From: Diphasiastrum complanatum
Taxonomy: Eukaryota > Streptophyta > Lycopodiopsida > Lycopodiales > Lycopodiaceae
Assembly (NCBI GenBank): GCA_029204225.1
Contig: CM055097.1
Span: 34,288,804 to 34,352,803, forward strand
Direction: 5' to 3'
Length of the DNA: 64,000 nt
A program made the translations under genes and the position numbers. The notes beneath the pieces were generated by a model. The model saw nothing but the letters and a program-made list of their open reading frames with translations, was not told the origin of the DNA and ran no database searches. Below, in pieces: positions 36,421 to 47,740 of the stretch (its first letter is position 1; every line of letters begins with the position of its first letter).

Positions 36421-37173
36421 TACCCGAAGCTTAATAGTTGGTTTCTCTCTCTACCCGAGAGCAAGGCTTTTTCATACTTATTTTTCAAGTACAAGTCTCC
36501 ACACGTGTGTGTGTACTTGTTTTTTGATTGATATATGCATGTAATCAAGTGCTCTTGCCTTAGTTTTTTTATATAGATCTTGATTATCAATCTATGCTTG
36601 ATCTTTGTGAAATCACCAGGTCTGAAGAGATCATTGTCACACTTTAGGGTACTCCTACACATGTGAAATTCAACATATATCAAGAGGATAGTAACATCAT
36701 TACCATTCATTCTAAAGTAGGGCGAATGATCATACTCACTCATAATGAAGTTTTTAGAGAGTAGAAGAGAATTAAGCGTAGCATACCAACTTCGTGATGC
36801 TTGATTAAAGATATGCAAACTCTTTTACACACCATATTGGGTTTGTCTTGAGATGTGTAGCCCTCAAGTTGCTCCATGTAAAATTCTCATCAAGATCTCC
36901 ATTCAAGAAAAAAATAGAAACATCATCAATCTTGAGTTCGAAGTTGTCGACTCTGGGATTGGAAGTCGATGTAGCATTCCCCTTGTGGTCAATTAGTTGG
37001 TCTTCTACAAAAACGACGTCTCTACTTGTGAACAATTTCTGAGTGTCCATGTTGTAGAGTTTGTATGCCTTGTGATCTAGGGAATAGCCTATAAAGATCA
37101 ACTTTCTGCTGGTGTCGTCCAGCTTCTTTCTTAGATCAGCAGGGATCTGCGCATAAGCAATGCATCCAAACAC
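36420..37173 (-). pseudogene. Copia integrase tail joined to RT fragment
   Basis: Minus strand: FGCIAYAQIPADLRKKLDDT and KLIFIGYSLDHKAYKLYNMD (integrase C-terminus), then a jump to FFLNGDLDENF (the AFLNGDLEEEV block of RT) and a further frame with MSEYDHSPYFRMNGNDVTIL and LIYVE, where YVDD has become YVEF. The FIMSEYDHS string resembles the 52.6-kb element. An internal deletion links integrase and RT. Confidence 0.8.
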
Positions 37174-37236
37174 TCAAATAATTTTGAGTGATGGATTTGA
37201 TCCTGCCATTCTTGATAGCCTTGTTCATCGACAAAT

Positions 37237-37925
37237 TGTTGGAGGGTTTGCGGATCCCAAGGCAACCCTAACCCTAGTTAATAAGTGAGAGGGATTTGGC
37301 ACCCTGCGTGTGTAAGTCCGACCCGATGATCACATAGTTATTTGATTAGTTACAAGTCAATAAAAGGACTTTAGGCCTTTTTGCGAGACTTTTAATGTCG
37401 CAAGGCGTAAATGTCAGTTTAGTGAATAAAGTTGGGTTTCCCTCCAATTTGGATGGTTCCCACTCTTTTTTGAATTTGAATAATTAGGGAGGCAAAAATG
37501 GACCGATAGAATTCAAAGGCCAGGGTCCTCCTCTCTACTATAAAAGGGACCAACTCGAGTTCCTACACATGTACATATCTTCATTTCAATAAAGCAGATT
37601 GGTTCTCTTGTGAAATGGATTTATGAATGTCCTTGCTCTCTATCACTTTTCCTCCATCTCTCATGCTTTGTCGTGTTTTGCTAATTGTTGGATCTGATTG
37701 TTATTGGGATTGCATGTTTTTATACTTTTTATGAGAGAAAAGGTGAGAGAGAAAGAGTAAGCTATTTTCATTGTGGATCTAGTGTTAATGGATGTAGTGT
37801 TAATGCTTAGGGTTAATGGATGTTAGAGTTAGATTTGGATCTTGCATTCATGCTGAAATCTGAACTATACTATCGCTCTCATGGGAACGAACCTACGCGT
37901 GACAACTAACTTCATCTCCTCGATG
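37237..37925 (+). repeat. Gypsy 5' LTR
   Basis: Begins TGTTGGAGGGTTTG. It has TATAAAAG at 37539-37546 and TTTCAATAAAG (poly-A signal type) about 50 bases on, so U3, R and U5 can be placed. It matches the 3' LTR closely up to GATGC at about 37925, then breaks into integrase coding sequence. Confidence 0.88.
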
Positions 37926-38529
37926 CTTTAGTACTCCATATTATCCCAGAGGGAATGACCAAGATGAATCTTCCAATAAGATTCTTTGCACTATTATGAT
38001 AAAAACAGTTGAAGCAAGTCGATCTAATTGGGAACGTAAACTGCATGCAACATTATGGGCATTCAGAATTGCTTACAAAAGTAGTACAAATCAAACAACC
38101 TTTCAACTGGTTTATGGTCAAGATGCTATCATGCCGATTGAATTTTTAATACCATCTTTACGCATAGCAGCAATAGAGCGGTTAGATGATGATAAGTCTT
38201 TTCAACTACGTCATGAAACGTTGCACAAATTGTGTGAAACAAGATTGATGGCAGTTCATGCGTTAGCAGCAAAGAAAGCCCGCCATGTGACATGGCACGG
38301 TCGTCGATTACACAAAAAGGATCTGAAAGCAGAAGATCTGACATTGATGTACAAAACCAAGCTTATCAAGAGAAAATTGAAGTTTACCGATGAAGGTCCG
38401 TATAAAGTAAAGGAAATCCTGAACTATGGAGCAGTGATTCTTGAGCACTTGCATAGAAAACGGTTTGATGCTCTTGTGAATGGCAGCCGATTACGCAAGT
38501 TTTGGCAGCCTGCTCCACCAGTTCAATAA
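37926..38529 (+). pseudogene. Gypsy integrase C-terminal half
   Basis: Enters in mid-core (an STPYYP-like block, one frame break), then KTVEASRSNWERKLHATLWA, YKSSTNQTTFQLVYGQDAIM, LKAEDLTLMYKTKLIKRKLK, then the GPYKVKEILNYGAVILEHL block and NGSRLRKFWQP. This is the end of the catalytic core and the GPY/F module. It ends at a TAA at 38527-38529. Same family as 19325-19579 (-). Confidence 0.88.
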
Positions 38530-39680
38530 GCATGATCCAAATGATTTTTTATTTTTATTTGTTTTTCAATTTTTTGTTTTCAATACTTAATTGTTAATTT
38601 TGTTTGGAAAATACAGTAAAAAAAAAAAGAGAGAAAAGATTGATGAGCATAAGTCAGAAAAGTCATCAGAATGAAAAAAAATGAAGGAAAGTATTTAAAA
38701 AAAAAAGATAATTTTTGATGGAAAATGATTACAAAATCACTGTTTCGGTCATATGTTGCCTATACAGTATGGAAAACCTTCGCTGAGCTTTCAGATTGTA
38801 CATTCACTTCAAATATATCTATACTGACTTGGGCGAAGGTTCTTTTCTACAAAAAGTACCTGTTTTTGAGTTAGGCAAATGATCAACAATATGCCATTTT
38901 GGGAACCTTCGTCGAGCACCTTACTCTCCTCAGAAACCTTTGATGACATGCTAGATGGTCTTAAAATGTCAAAATTAGATTGGCTATAGGTTCAGATCTT
39001 GAAAAGTTGCATTTATGACAATACTTGGGCGAAAGACCCTCTTGGGTGAAGGTTCATCCTTCGCCAGGCCTAGAAAACATTTGCCAGATGGCTTCAGCAC
39101 CTCAGAAACCTTCGTCGAGAGTTTTACAGCCTAATTCCAGAACACGGAGCAAGCCTGCACTATTTTGTTCAGAACTGATCAGCCAAACTAGTATTCAGTG
39201 TAATGGACCCCCCAAATTCACCTATAAGTTGGTTGAATTCGATTCATTCCTCACTTGTGCTAGCGAAGCTCTTGCCAATTTTTTCAGTGACCAAAGACTT
39301 TAAAACTTTCTGTACTATTTTCTGATATACTCTCATGCCTATTACTTTCCATTTCTATACATCTAATTGTTTTTGGATTCCGTTCAGTACTGAGCAAGTT
39401 GCAAATTTTTGAAGTTGGCAACAAAATTCTGTAAACTTGTCAAAAACCAGAAATTCTGTTTTTTTTGTTTTTGTTTTTTGTTTTCACTTCTTTTTTATTC
39501 AATTTTCGTCCATCTTAATATTCTATGTGATTTGATCTGAATATCTATAGTTGTAAAGCATTGAAAGGGCTTTCTGGAGATATAATTGTTTTCTTATTTC
39601 ATTAAGTATTGAGGAAGTTACAAATTTTTGAAAATGTCAAAAAAAGAAAATTCCGTGACCTTGCCAAACAATGTCATTGC
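38530..39680 (+). other. Gypsy 3' spacer with CCTTCG motifs
   Basis: Noncoding. Recurrent ACCTTCGYCGAG / GGGCGAAGGTTC motifs between 38770 and 39130 match the minus-strand spacer at 18620-19110. The 39.4-39.7 kb part is T-rich. Confidence 0.6.
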
Positions 39681-39686
39681 TAGTAG

Positions 39687-39822
39687 GTGCACCTATCTAC
39701 AAGGATCAACATCAACAAGCATTATCTTGGGATCTTTTTTTGGATGGTGTCGACTACCCATTTGGCAATGAACAAGGTTATCATGAATGGCCACCAGATC
39801 CATATGGCTATTATTAAAAATT
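39687..39822 (+). pseudogene. End of an extra gypsy ORF
   Basis: One frame reads ALSWDLFLDGVDYPFGNEQG and YHEWPPDPYGYY before a TAA, ending about 60 bases before the polypurine-like GGTGGGGGATAT and the 3' LTR. The same C-terminus occurs on the minus strand at 40831-40602 (QPALSWDPLMDGIDYPF). So this family seems to carry a third reading frame at its 3' end. No known domain. Confidence 0.5.
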
Positions 39823-39880
39823 TGCATTCAAGCTTCAAGGCAGGTGTTGTGGGACCGCCACTAGTTTTGGTGGGGGATAT

Positions 39881-40596
39881 TGTTGGAGGGTTTGCGGATA
39901 CCAAGGCAACTCTAACCCTAGTTAATAAGTGAGAGGGATTTGGCACCCTGCGCTATTTGATTAGTTACAAGTCAATTAAAGGACTTTAGGCCTTTTTGCG
40001 AGACTTTTAATGTCGCAGGGCCTAAATGTCAAGTTAGTGAATAAAGTTGGGTTTCCCTCCAATTTGGATGGTTCCCACTCTTTTTTAAATTTGAATAACT
40101 AGGGAGGTAGAAATTGACCGATAGGATTCAGAGGCCAGGGTCTTCCTCTCTGCTATAAAAAGAGACCAACTCGAGTTCCTACACATGTACATATCTTCAT
40201 TTCAATAAAGCAGATTGGTTCTCTTCTGAAATGGATTTATGAATGTCCTTGCTCTCTATCACTTTTCCTCCATCTCTCATGCTTTGTTGTGTTTTGCTGA
40301 TTGTTGGATCTGATTGTTACTGGGATTACATGTTTTTATACTTTTTATGAGAGAGAAAGGGAGAGAGAGAAAGAGTAAGCTATTTTCATTGTGGATCTAG
40401 TGTTAATGGATGTAGTGTTAATGCTTAGGGTTAATGGATGTTAGAGTTAGATTTGGATCTTGCATTCATGCTGAAATCTGAACTATACTATCGCTCTCAT
40501 AAGAACGAACCTACGTGTGACAACTAACTTCATCTCCTTGATGCGAGATTGATTAGATCTTGGGTTGAGGATAGGCAAGGAAAGAAATCCACTACG
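39881..40596 (+). repeat. Gypsy 3' LTR
   Basis: Begins TGTTGGAGGGTTTG right after GGTGGGGGATAT. It is followed by the duplicated CAAAT. It has the same TATA and poly-A features as the 5' LTR. Confidence 0.88.
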
Positions 40597-40601
40597 CAAA
40601 T

Positions 40602-41760
40602 GGGTAGTCGATACCATCCATCAGAGGATCCCATGATAAGGCTGGTTGATATTGATCCTGATAGATCGACGCTATTTCTCCCAGTGTTATTTTCATGATC
40701 TCTCTCAATTCGTAATGTGGATAGGATGTGTTTGCTTGACTGCTTAGTCTATCTAGGTATTCGTGGTGTGCTTTAACCTGAATACTTTTTTCGGCAGTCA
40801 ATCTTAACAATTGAGGACAAGGTGTAGACATTGTAGGCGTTGGTTACATTTGGCCTTTTGGGGCTTGAATTCCCTAGATTTCGTCTTTTAAGAATGTATA
40901 TACCTAGATTTGGCACTGTGTTGGTGGTCTGTTGCTTTGTGAAACAATCAACCTTTGGTTGGGCATTTCCCGTTGATGGCTTTGGAGTTGGTTGGCAATT
41001 GTCAACCTTAGCCTTTTCCTTCCTATCGTCTTGTGGTCTTGAAGACTGCGTGACCATTCTTGAAGCCTTGTGCCAATTTTCTACCAAGAGTTCCACTTGT
41101 CATAGGTACTTGTTGTAATGTAGCATCCATTGTTTGTTGTAGAAGCTTGGGTAGAATTCCAGCTATTGTTGTTGTTGCAATATGCTTGAAGGATTAGACC
41201 AGTTCCGTCTTTTGTGATGATGTAGTCATTTGAGTCTGAGGTGAGCCTATAAACATTTTGGATTTGGGAGGATTGTCGTGTAATCCACTTGTCTCAAAAC
41301 TAGGTGGCACTAAAAATTTTCGTTTGTAGTGCATCTTGAGTGGATTTGTCTGATAAGATGGCACATGCTTGTTCTTGTAAGATAATGTCAACGTAGCTTA
41401 CTATAATTGACTCAATGGACAATCTAGACATGGATGGTTGATGCCACATTGTGAACATGAAGGTAAAAATAATGCTGGATCACCTCGATGTGGGCATTCG
41501 GATTGATGATGTCTTATACTACATCTAAAACATCATACCATGAGTAGAATACCATCCCCTCGGAGGTGATAAGCATAAACATGTAACAAACGTCCCTTCT
41601 CACTCTCCACATAGTAGAGTGGTAAGCTGTTACGGTCTTCAGTTTAATTCGAGAACAAGGCTTGATGATATTACCAGGACTTCTACTCCACCTTTTTCGG
41701 TTGAGGACTGCCCAGATGTGCCCGGACAAAACTCCTGACATCTGTTAAATGATTCTCATA
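40602..41760 (-). pseudogene. Resident gypsy-like ORF split by the gypsy insertion
   Basis: Minus strand, several frames: a two-knuckle segment (CFRCSIRHHQSECP and CSQCGINHPCLDCP near 41.45-41.53 kb), then a Pro/Lys-rich linker, then ELREIMKITLGEIASIYQDQ and QPALSWDPLMDGIDYPF. The next codons lie across the insertion (37231 downward: VDEQGYQEW). Many stops. A gag-like or extra 3' ORF of a related element. Confidence 0.55.
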
Positions 41761-41845
41761 TTGGCTCGTCATTAAGTTTGACCTTTCTTGATTCTGACCT
41801 CCAATCTTATCCAATCTCATTACCTGATTGACGGAATTTGGAATT

Positions 41846-42190
41846 ATGACTGAAAGAGGAAAGTGCTTCTATTGTGGCATCAAAGGACACTTTGCAAGTA
41901 AGTGCTACAAGACAAAAGCCAAATGCGTAAGTTTTTGTATCTTATCATTACTAGTAGATTCATTATGTCAGATTATATACTGGAGCTTACTTTATTTTTT
42001 TTTTTCATTTTAGGAAACAATTTTTCTTGATGATTTCGCAATTCGTCGAGGAGGGCAGAGATCTTCTGCTAGAGAATTTTCAAGAGATAATGTACTAGGG
42101 CACTATCTGAAGTTCTTCAAGAATAATGAGATAAGTATTGCCCATTCAAAATTTCATCAACATGGTGAGACTATGATTATGGCAATCAAG
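41846..42190 (+). CDS. CCHC zinc-knuckle protein fragment, two exons
   Basis: Exon 41846-41926 encodes GKCFYCGIKGHFASKCYKTK, a CX2CX4HX4C knuckle. It ends at a GTAAGT donor. The second exon, 42014-42190, follows a T-rich tract and TAG. It stays open in the same phase for 59 codons (ETIFLDDFAIRRGGQRSS, then FSRDNVLGHYLKFFKNNEIS) and ends at AAG|GTACTA. Further exons are likely; a third open stretch (42278-42390) is possible. Splice sites and phase make it more than chance, but the function is unknown. It may be host-derived or part of a DNA transposon with the antisense gene beside it. Confidence 0.4.
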
Positions 42191-42481
42191 GTACTATCTC
42201 ATATTCTTGGTGGACATAATTTTAATAAGGTGCATAAAATAATTTTTGTAAAGAAAACCATTGCGGTTAAAATTTTAGGTTCAGATCATCTCATTTTGCA
42301 TTGTATGCTGCTTATGTTGATACTATGAGCTGTTGGATCCATACGAAAGAAGGAAATTGTTGCATGATTCTAGATTGCAACTGTCATTAGAGAAAATATC
42401 GGAAACAGAGTAGATACTGCTGAATTGTACTTTGTAAATATTTTAATTTCAATATACAAAATTTTATTGTGTGTCTATTGC

Positions 42482-43135
42482 TTATTGGCTTGTATAAATT
42501 TGCATGTTTTTCGAAATTTTTTTATAATCCGTCAATTTTGTATTATGACAAATTTGGATTCTTCCGTAAAACCATTGAAAAAGTTGCAGTATATAGCTGT
42601 TTTTTGTGCTAGTCCCGCCATGTTGTGTACTTTTATGAAATGCTGCTCTTGCTTGCCAATGAGATTTTTCCATTCCTTGCGATGACCATATGCTAAGACT
42701 TCTACTATTTCTTGCAAAGAATGTCGAATGATGTCGTAATATGTGTTGCATGTCATAAATCAGTGCCAAAAGTATCTAATTTAATTGCACATATTTATCT
42801 ATAGTAGTGTAACATCGAAATCTTACCATATAATGTGTTATATGATCAACACCCCATGCACTTTGAACTGCATCCACAAATTTACTGAATGTTTTCTGTA
42901 TCATTTGTACATCAGTATTTGAAAATTTATCTTTTCTCAAGTATTTCACCATGTTGTCTAATTTTTTCCAAACTTCTACTTTGTGTATACAAGTAGAACC
43001 TTCTTCTTCAAAATCTTGAGTTGCTGCAATAATTTCTTTCCAAACCATGTATTGAATCTTGGATTGTTTGCCAGAATAATTTGATAAAAATCTTCGAGCT
43101 TTGGATCTTCCAATGCTCGGCTTGCGGTTCTTCAT
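42482..43135 (-). CDS. Transposase-like hypothetical protein, spliced
   Basis: Exon 43135-42827 (minus) ends DAVQSAWGVDHITHYM at a GTAAGA donor. Exon 42775-42482 continues in phase after an ATTAG acceptor with LIYDMQHILRHHSTFF, then SLSIWSSQGMEKSHWQARAA and FHKSTQHGG. The HITHYM ... GMEKSH ... HGG pattern recalls the C-terminal part of transposon-derived proteins in which a folded core ends in a Glu/His block. This recall is weak. The implied intron is only 51 bases. An N-terminal part is probably missing. Confidence 0.4.
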
Positions 43136-43318
43136 GTTCTATTCACATCTTGACATGCAAAATTGATGTAAGAAATAGTGAAGCATCCAAAGTGGACACT
43201 ATTCTCTAATTATGGAAGCTACTTTAAAACCTTAGAAAGAAGGTCTATAATCAGTATGGAGATCATTCTAAATTTGGATCAAAGTTCTACGGTCAAAACT
43301 ATGCTAGGAGCAAGCATA

Positions 43319-43986
43319 TTAAGGTGGCATATCACTTTGTGAGGGAGGGGAGCAAGTCATGGCAAAGGAGGTGGAGCTTCAACATGTTTTTTCAAAGGAA
43401 TGTGTAGCTGATATGTTCACCAAAGTATTTGGAAAAGACTTGTTTATGAAGCATAGGACTTCACTTGGAGTGTTCTCAAAGTCTATGCTAAAACTAGTTG
43501 AAGAGGGAGTGTGAGAAATTTCAACTAGTTTTGCTATTTTGGTCATATTTGTATAAATTTTGGCAATTCAGGCCAATTTTCATATTAGACTTAGATTTTG
43601 ACTTTTCAAAGTTATATTAGTCTAAAAGCATTTGAATAAGCACCTTTTGAAAGTGTGGAAAAACGGTAGTACACGAGTTTGATAGATTCAAATTTGAATG
43701 TTGGAGACATTGAATCTAGTCCACATTAATGCTAGGGTTTTTGTTATGGAGGGAAAGCAAACTCATTAATGAGTCATGGATCTGCTATATATAGTTGTAC
43801 ACTCGTGGGAAGAGACACGTTCTCTCTCTCTCTTATCTCACTTCATGCTTATACATAAGTTCTCTTGTGTTCATCTATCCATTAGTTCACTATGTTTGTG
43901 ATATCTTGCAATCTTGTGTGTAGATTGCTCATTTTATATCATTTTCGAATCCACATGTGTGAAATATAGTAGTTTGCTATTTTGGT
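43319..43986 (+). mobile_element. Copia RNase H tail with partial LTR (copy 3)
   Basis: Plus strand: KVAYHFVRE-type end of RNase H, then MAKEVELQHVFSKECVADMF and FMKHRTSLGVFSKSMLKLVE, a stop, the polypurine tract GAAGAGGGAG and an LTR from TGTGAGAAATTTC (43510). The LTR has TATATATAG (43786-43794) and TCTCTCTCTCTCTT about 30 bases later. It breaks off near 43986 before its U5 end. Confidence 0.8.
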
Positions 43987-44547
43987 GAACTCCCATAAAA
44001 TGCCCTAATATTCGCCTTTTTATTTTTTTTCTAGCTATGTGATTGGTTGTAAGTTTGTTGCATTGCAAATGTGGAGTCCTCAAGGATGGAACCAAAATAG
44101 ATGGGATTTAAATCAAGAGGGCCTCTGGGATGGAATGTGAAAATATGAGCCATCTTGGATGGACATTTGAATATTAAGACCTTTCTCAGTGTAATCTTCG
44201 GAGAATATTGTTATGACTTTGATAATGTGTGTTTTTGGCATTGAGTTACAAGAGTTATCTACACATAGCTCTCTCCCATTTAGATTTAAAATCCTCTAGT
44301 TGTCCCCTGTAACTCCATGTCTCGCCTAGGACTCCTTATTGAGCATAATGTCGTATGCTCAACTAGTTCTATTGCATAATGAGCACATTGGCCCTTTTTT
44401 TTTTTCCCAACATTCATTATGAAACACAATCATCATCTGAAGAATGGTATTCGTTTGGAAAAAACAAAATCTTCTTACTTTTTCTCCTTTGTCATGGTGC
44501 GATTAATTTTTGCACATTCTGCGCTTGAAGGAGTGTAAAAAATGGGC

Positions 44548-44640
44548 ATACATGTGCTCATTACATACCACCGTGAGTGGTGTGTTGATGACTATTCTGC
44601 CCATTTTTCTGTCTCATTAAAAAGCAGAATAGTCATCTGT
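44548..44640. repeat. Dispersed noncoding repeat, copy 2, with hairpin
   Basis: AAAAAATGGGCAT at one end and GATGACTATTCTGC / GCAGAATAGTCATC (exact 14-base inverted repeat) at the other. Wording is shared with 50290-50335 and the complement of 4985-5035. Confidence 0.5.
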
Positions 44641-45189
44641 TTTTTTTAAAAAAAAATTGTGCTGATTCTACCTGCTAGTCAGGCGTCAGGCATGTGCCTA
44701 CCATGTGGCATCGTCAAATTGGTTTAAAATTTTTTAAAATTTAGATTTTGCCTGTGCCTACCACGTAGCAACGTCTGATTGGTCTAAAAAAGGTCCAACA
44801 ATCCATTACGCAATGGAATGGGCCGGGCCTCGCCTAAAACAATTCTAGAAAGCTTTACCGGGTAGAATGGCCTGTGCCCAGCCCATTCCATAGTACGAAA
44901 AGAACACCAATAGCACCTTTCCATGCTCACGCATTGGAGTCAAAGAACAAGTGAGCAGGTTCTCACAAAACTAGAAAATTAGGTGCTAAAATTACTCCTT
45001 AAAAAAGGGAAAAACTTGAAGGCACATGATATGCCTCATAAAGCAAAATAGTACTCTATTCTTGAGACAAATGTGTGCCTCTTTTGGAGATGGAGGCTGA
45101 GCTCCGCGTGGCCAGGCCCATCCTCCCTCCTACGATCACTGGATGATCCTATCTCTCCTTATACGAGGAGGCCATAAGCTAGTGTCTCA

Positions 45190-45345
45190 AATCTATAGAG
45201 CAGCTTGCAGCTCAATCATATGCGGATCTGAGCTGAAACTAGCAAATCGAAAATGTGTTGTATTCTATAGAGCAGCTTGCAGCTCAATTAGATCGATTGA
45301 CTGCTAAATGAGTTGGGTTTGAGCCAAAAGTAGCAAATTCGAAAT
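45190..45345. repeat. Tandem duplication, about 71 bp unit
   Basis: TCTATAGAGCAGCTTGCAGC followed by TCAAT occurs at about 45193 and 45264. Both copies continue into an AGTAGCAAATTCGAAA / ACTAGCAAATCGAAA block. The second has an extra segment. Confidence 0.65.
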
Positions 45346-47740
45346 GGGTTGTCTGCTATTCGGAATGATTGACATGGAATTGAAGTTGTCAGCAGTTTTC
45401 CAGCGGAATGCAGGCTCAAAAAGGCAAAAATTGCTGAGCTTTAATCATAGCCAGCTCACAGGAGAAGGAAAACAAGATTTTCAGGCTGTCTGCTTAAATT
45501 TTCAATGTGGGAGGGCTCTTGTTCTTGTGCAACCATTTTCATGTAAGGCTCCATGCCCCCCGTCCTCATTGGGACGATAAAGGAATGGTTCTTTACTGAA
45601 AAAGTCTTATAACTAGAAGCTGATGATGATATAGCTTCTCCAACTTCAAGGCTTAGGGCAATTTCAGTTTCTTGAATAATCTACCCTGCCTTATGCTCCC
45701 TTTTGCTCTTTAATGCTGGCCTTCATCATTACTGACAACGTTTTTTATTCGGGCTACTTTTTGTTTTTCAGCTATAACTTCACTTCTGTGCTCAAAAGTT
45801 ATTAATCTTAGTTGTTGAAACCAAAAACATCTACCCACCCAGAGTTGATACTGTGATGATAGTTTTCAAAATAATTTGCTCAAATTTTGATTCTAGTCTT
45901 CTAAGTTCTGTAGTGAGAATAATCAGAAGATGAAATTGTATTCACCTACTGCTGTATTTGCATGGTCTAGCAAGAAACAAATTTCCTAGTATGTGACATT
46001 TTTGTTATCTTGTTTTGGGAAAAAGAAAACGTGATTGAGTCTACCCTTCATCTTCAGGGAAATGTTAGAATTTCGTAGGTTGGCCTTTGTACTGATTTAG
46101 ACCTACTGTTGTGCTTGCTAATGTCTGCACTTTACAGACACGTTTGCTGGTGGTTCAATGTAAAAGTGCTGGTCTAAATTCAATCTAAGAAACAAGTAAA
46201 CGCTTGAAATTTTCCAAGCTTGTGTAGCTTTAGCCCTTTACACAGGTACAGTGTAGCCAGTACCCTAATGATAAATCAATAGTGGTTGTAAAGTTCTATA
46301 GTTAATAAATAGAACTTAATGTAATGTGTAAAGCTATTTTCTGTACGGTTATACGTATCACATAGCATGGAAGATGTATTTTGTTCCTACAAGTCCCTAT
46401 GCAAAGTTCTAAAAAATAAAGCAAAACAGAAAATTTAAAAAGCATTAGGGTTTTAAAGGCGACACTTGGAAACGTCCTCCCTCCTCTTGCAGAGGCTTCT
46501 GCAAATGTATGTGTTTGCACATATGCTACGTTTGATGTTAACTATGGAGTAGGGAGATCGTAGCTTTTGGTGATGTTAACTTTTGGCTTGCACTGTGCAT
46601 ACAGATTGATAATCCGAGACTTTGTGGGTCGTCTCTGTACAAATATATGAGTCCTAATGTGGGCGTCTGTTTGTAGGTTCACCTTTGTACAAATCTACGA
46701 GAGTTAATGTGGACTAAAGAAAACCATTCTGACATTTTGAGGTAGGAACGTATAGTTAATATACCCCTTCTTTTATTATGTATTATTAAAAAAATTAAAC
46801 AGAAACCGTCAGAATCAGTCATTTGTGAAATAAATTGTGATTAATTTTTACATTGTAAATAGAATAATTGTCTATCTAACATAGGTATATTTGATCTTAT
46901 TGGACACTTATGTGAGTTGCATGTTAATGAAAATTCCCAGTCCCAGGAAGGGGTGTAGCCCTTACTTTTATCTCGTTAAAAGTGAGGTTCTAATCTTCTT
47001 TTGATTGAGAAAACCTATACACCGCAGGGAGGGAATATGAGATGATATTTTGAAATAGGATTTGAAAAACAACCTTGTAAAAAGTTAGAACCCAAAAAAA
47101 ATTAGCATACTCTTTCAGTACGTACTGAAAGCAAAAGAATTTTGCTCGTTCCGCAGCACGCAACACAGATGTGGACACATGTTTGTACCAAGGACATAAC
47201 TTGGGCACTGACAAAGTGACTGGGGATGCCTTAACATTTGGTCAGCTCTATGTACAATGTACTAATGGTCTCATGTCATAGGTTAATTCAGATTGCGTCT
47301 TGAATCAATCAGGTTTTTTTTTTGGTGTGACAACTTGAATCGTCTGATTACAAGAATATTTGAGAAAATATTCCTTGTGTCTTTTAATTTGAAATATAGC
47401 ATTGCCAACATCAAATAGTTTTTCAAATATTTGAATCAAAATCACAGATTGATTGGGAGGGATTCAAAGTGCGATTTGCTGCTGAGTATGGATGGTCTAA
47501 TCTCTTTTTTATGCCTGATACTATCCTAGACAAAATATAGATACGATTCTTCTCTGTGTGGGACCACAATACTTAGCACTAGCTATCAGAATTCTCACAA
47601 AGATCTAGTGATGGTTTGAAGAAATGCACAATTACAAAAGATGCAGTGAACCAGTTAGATCAGCTCAAGTATATTTTTCAGAGTCTATATTTGATTTGCT
47701 CTTTTATCACAAATTTTCAAAAGAAGTTTTTGTTTGGCAG

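Larger units (their letters stand above)
37237..40596 (+). mobile_element. Ty3/gypsy insertion with LTRs and CAAAT target duplication, internally deleted
   Basis: Two LTR copies in direct orientation (37237-37925 and 39881-40596) bound an internal part with only an integrase tail, a long spacer and an ORF end. CAAAT occurs at 37232-37236 and 40597-40601. The flanks rejoin a minus-strand reading frame (DYPF / VDEQGYQEW), which supports a real insertion site. The first LTR is fused at about 37926 to mid-integrase, so the primer-binding site, gag, protease, reverse transcriptase and RNase H are deleted. The far end reads CTACG where CA is expected. Confidence 0.85.
43987..47740. other. Intergenic region before the PPR gene
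   Basis: Upstream exons of the PDF-PPR gene should lie here but none was recognised. Contents seen: a repeat copy near 44540-44660, a tandem duplication at 45190-45345, and an open frame at 45344-45580 without motif. Mostly AT-rich. Confidence 0.4.

Noticed and set aside
45344-45580. Upstream exon of the PPR gene or a short gene
   Set aside because: It is open for 78 codons but has no OB-fold, transit-peptide or PPR features and no convincing donor in the phase needed by the next exon.
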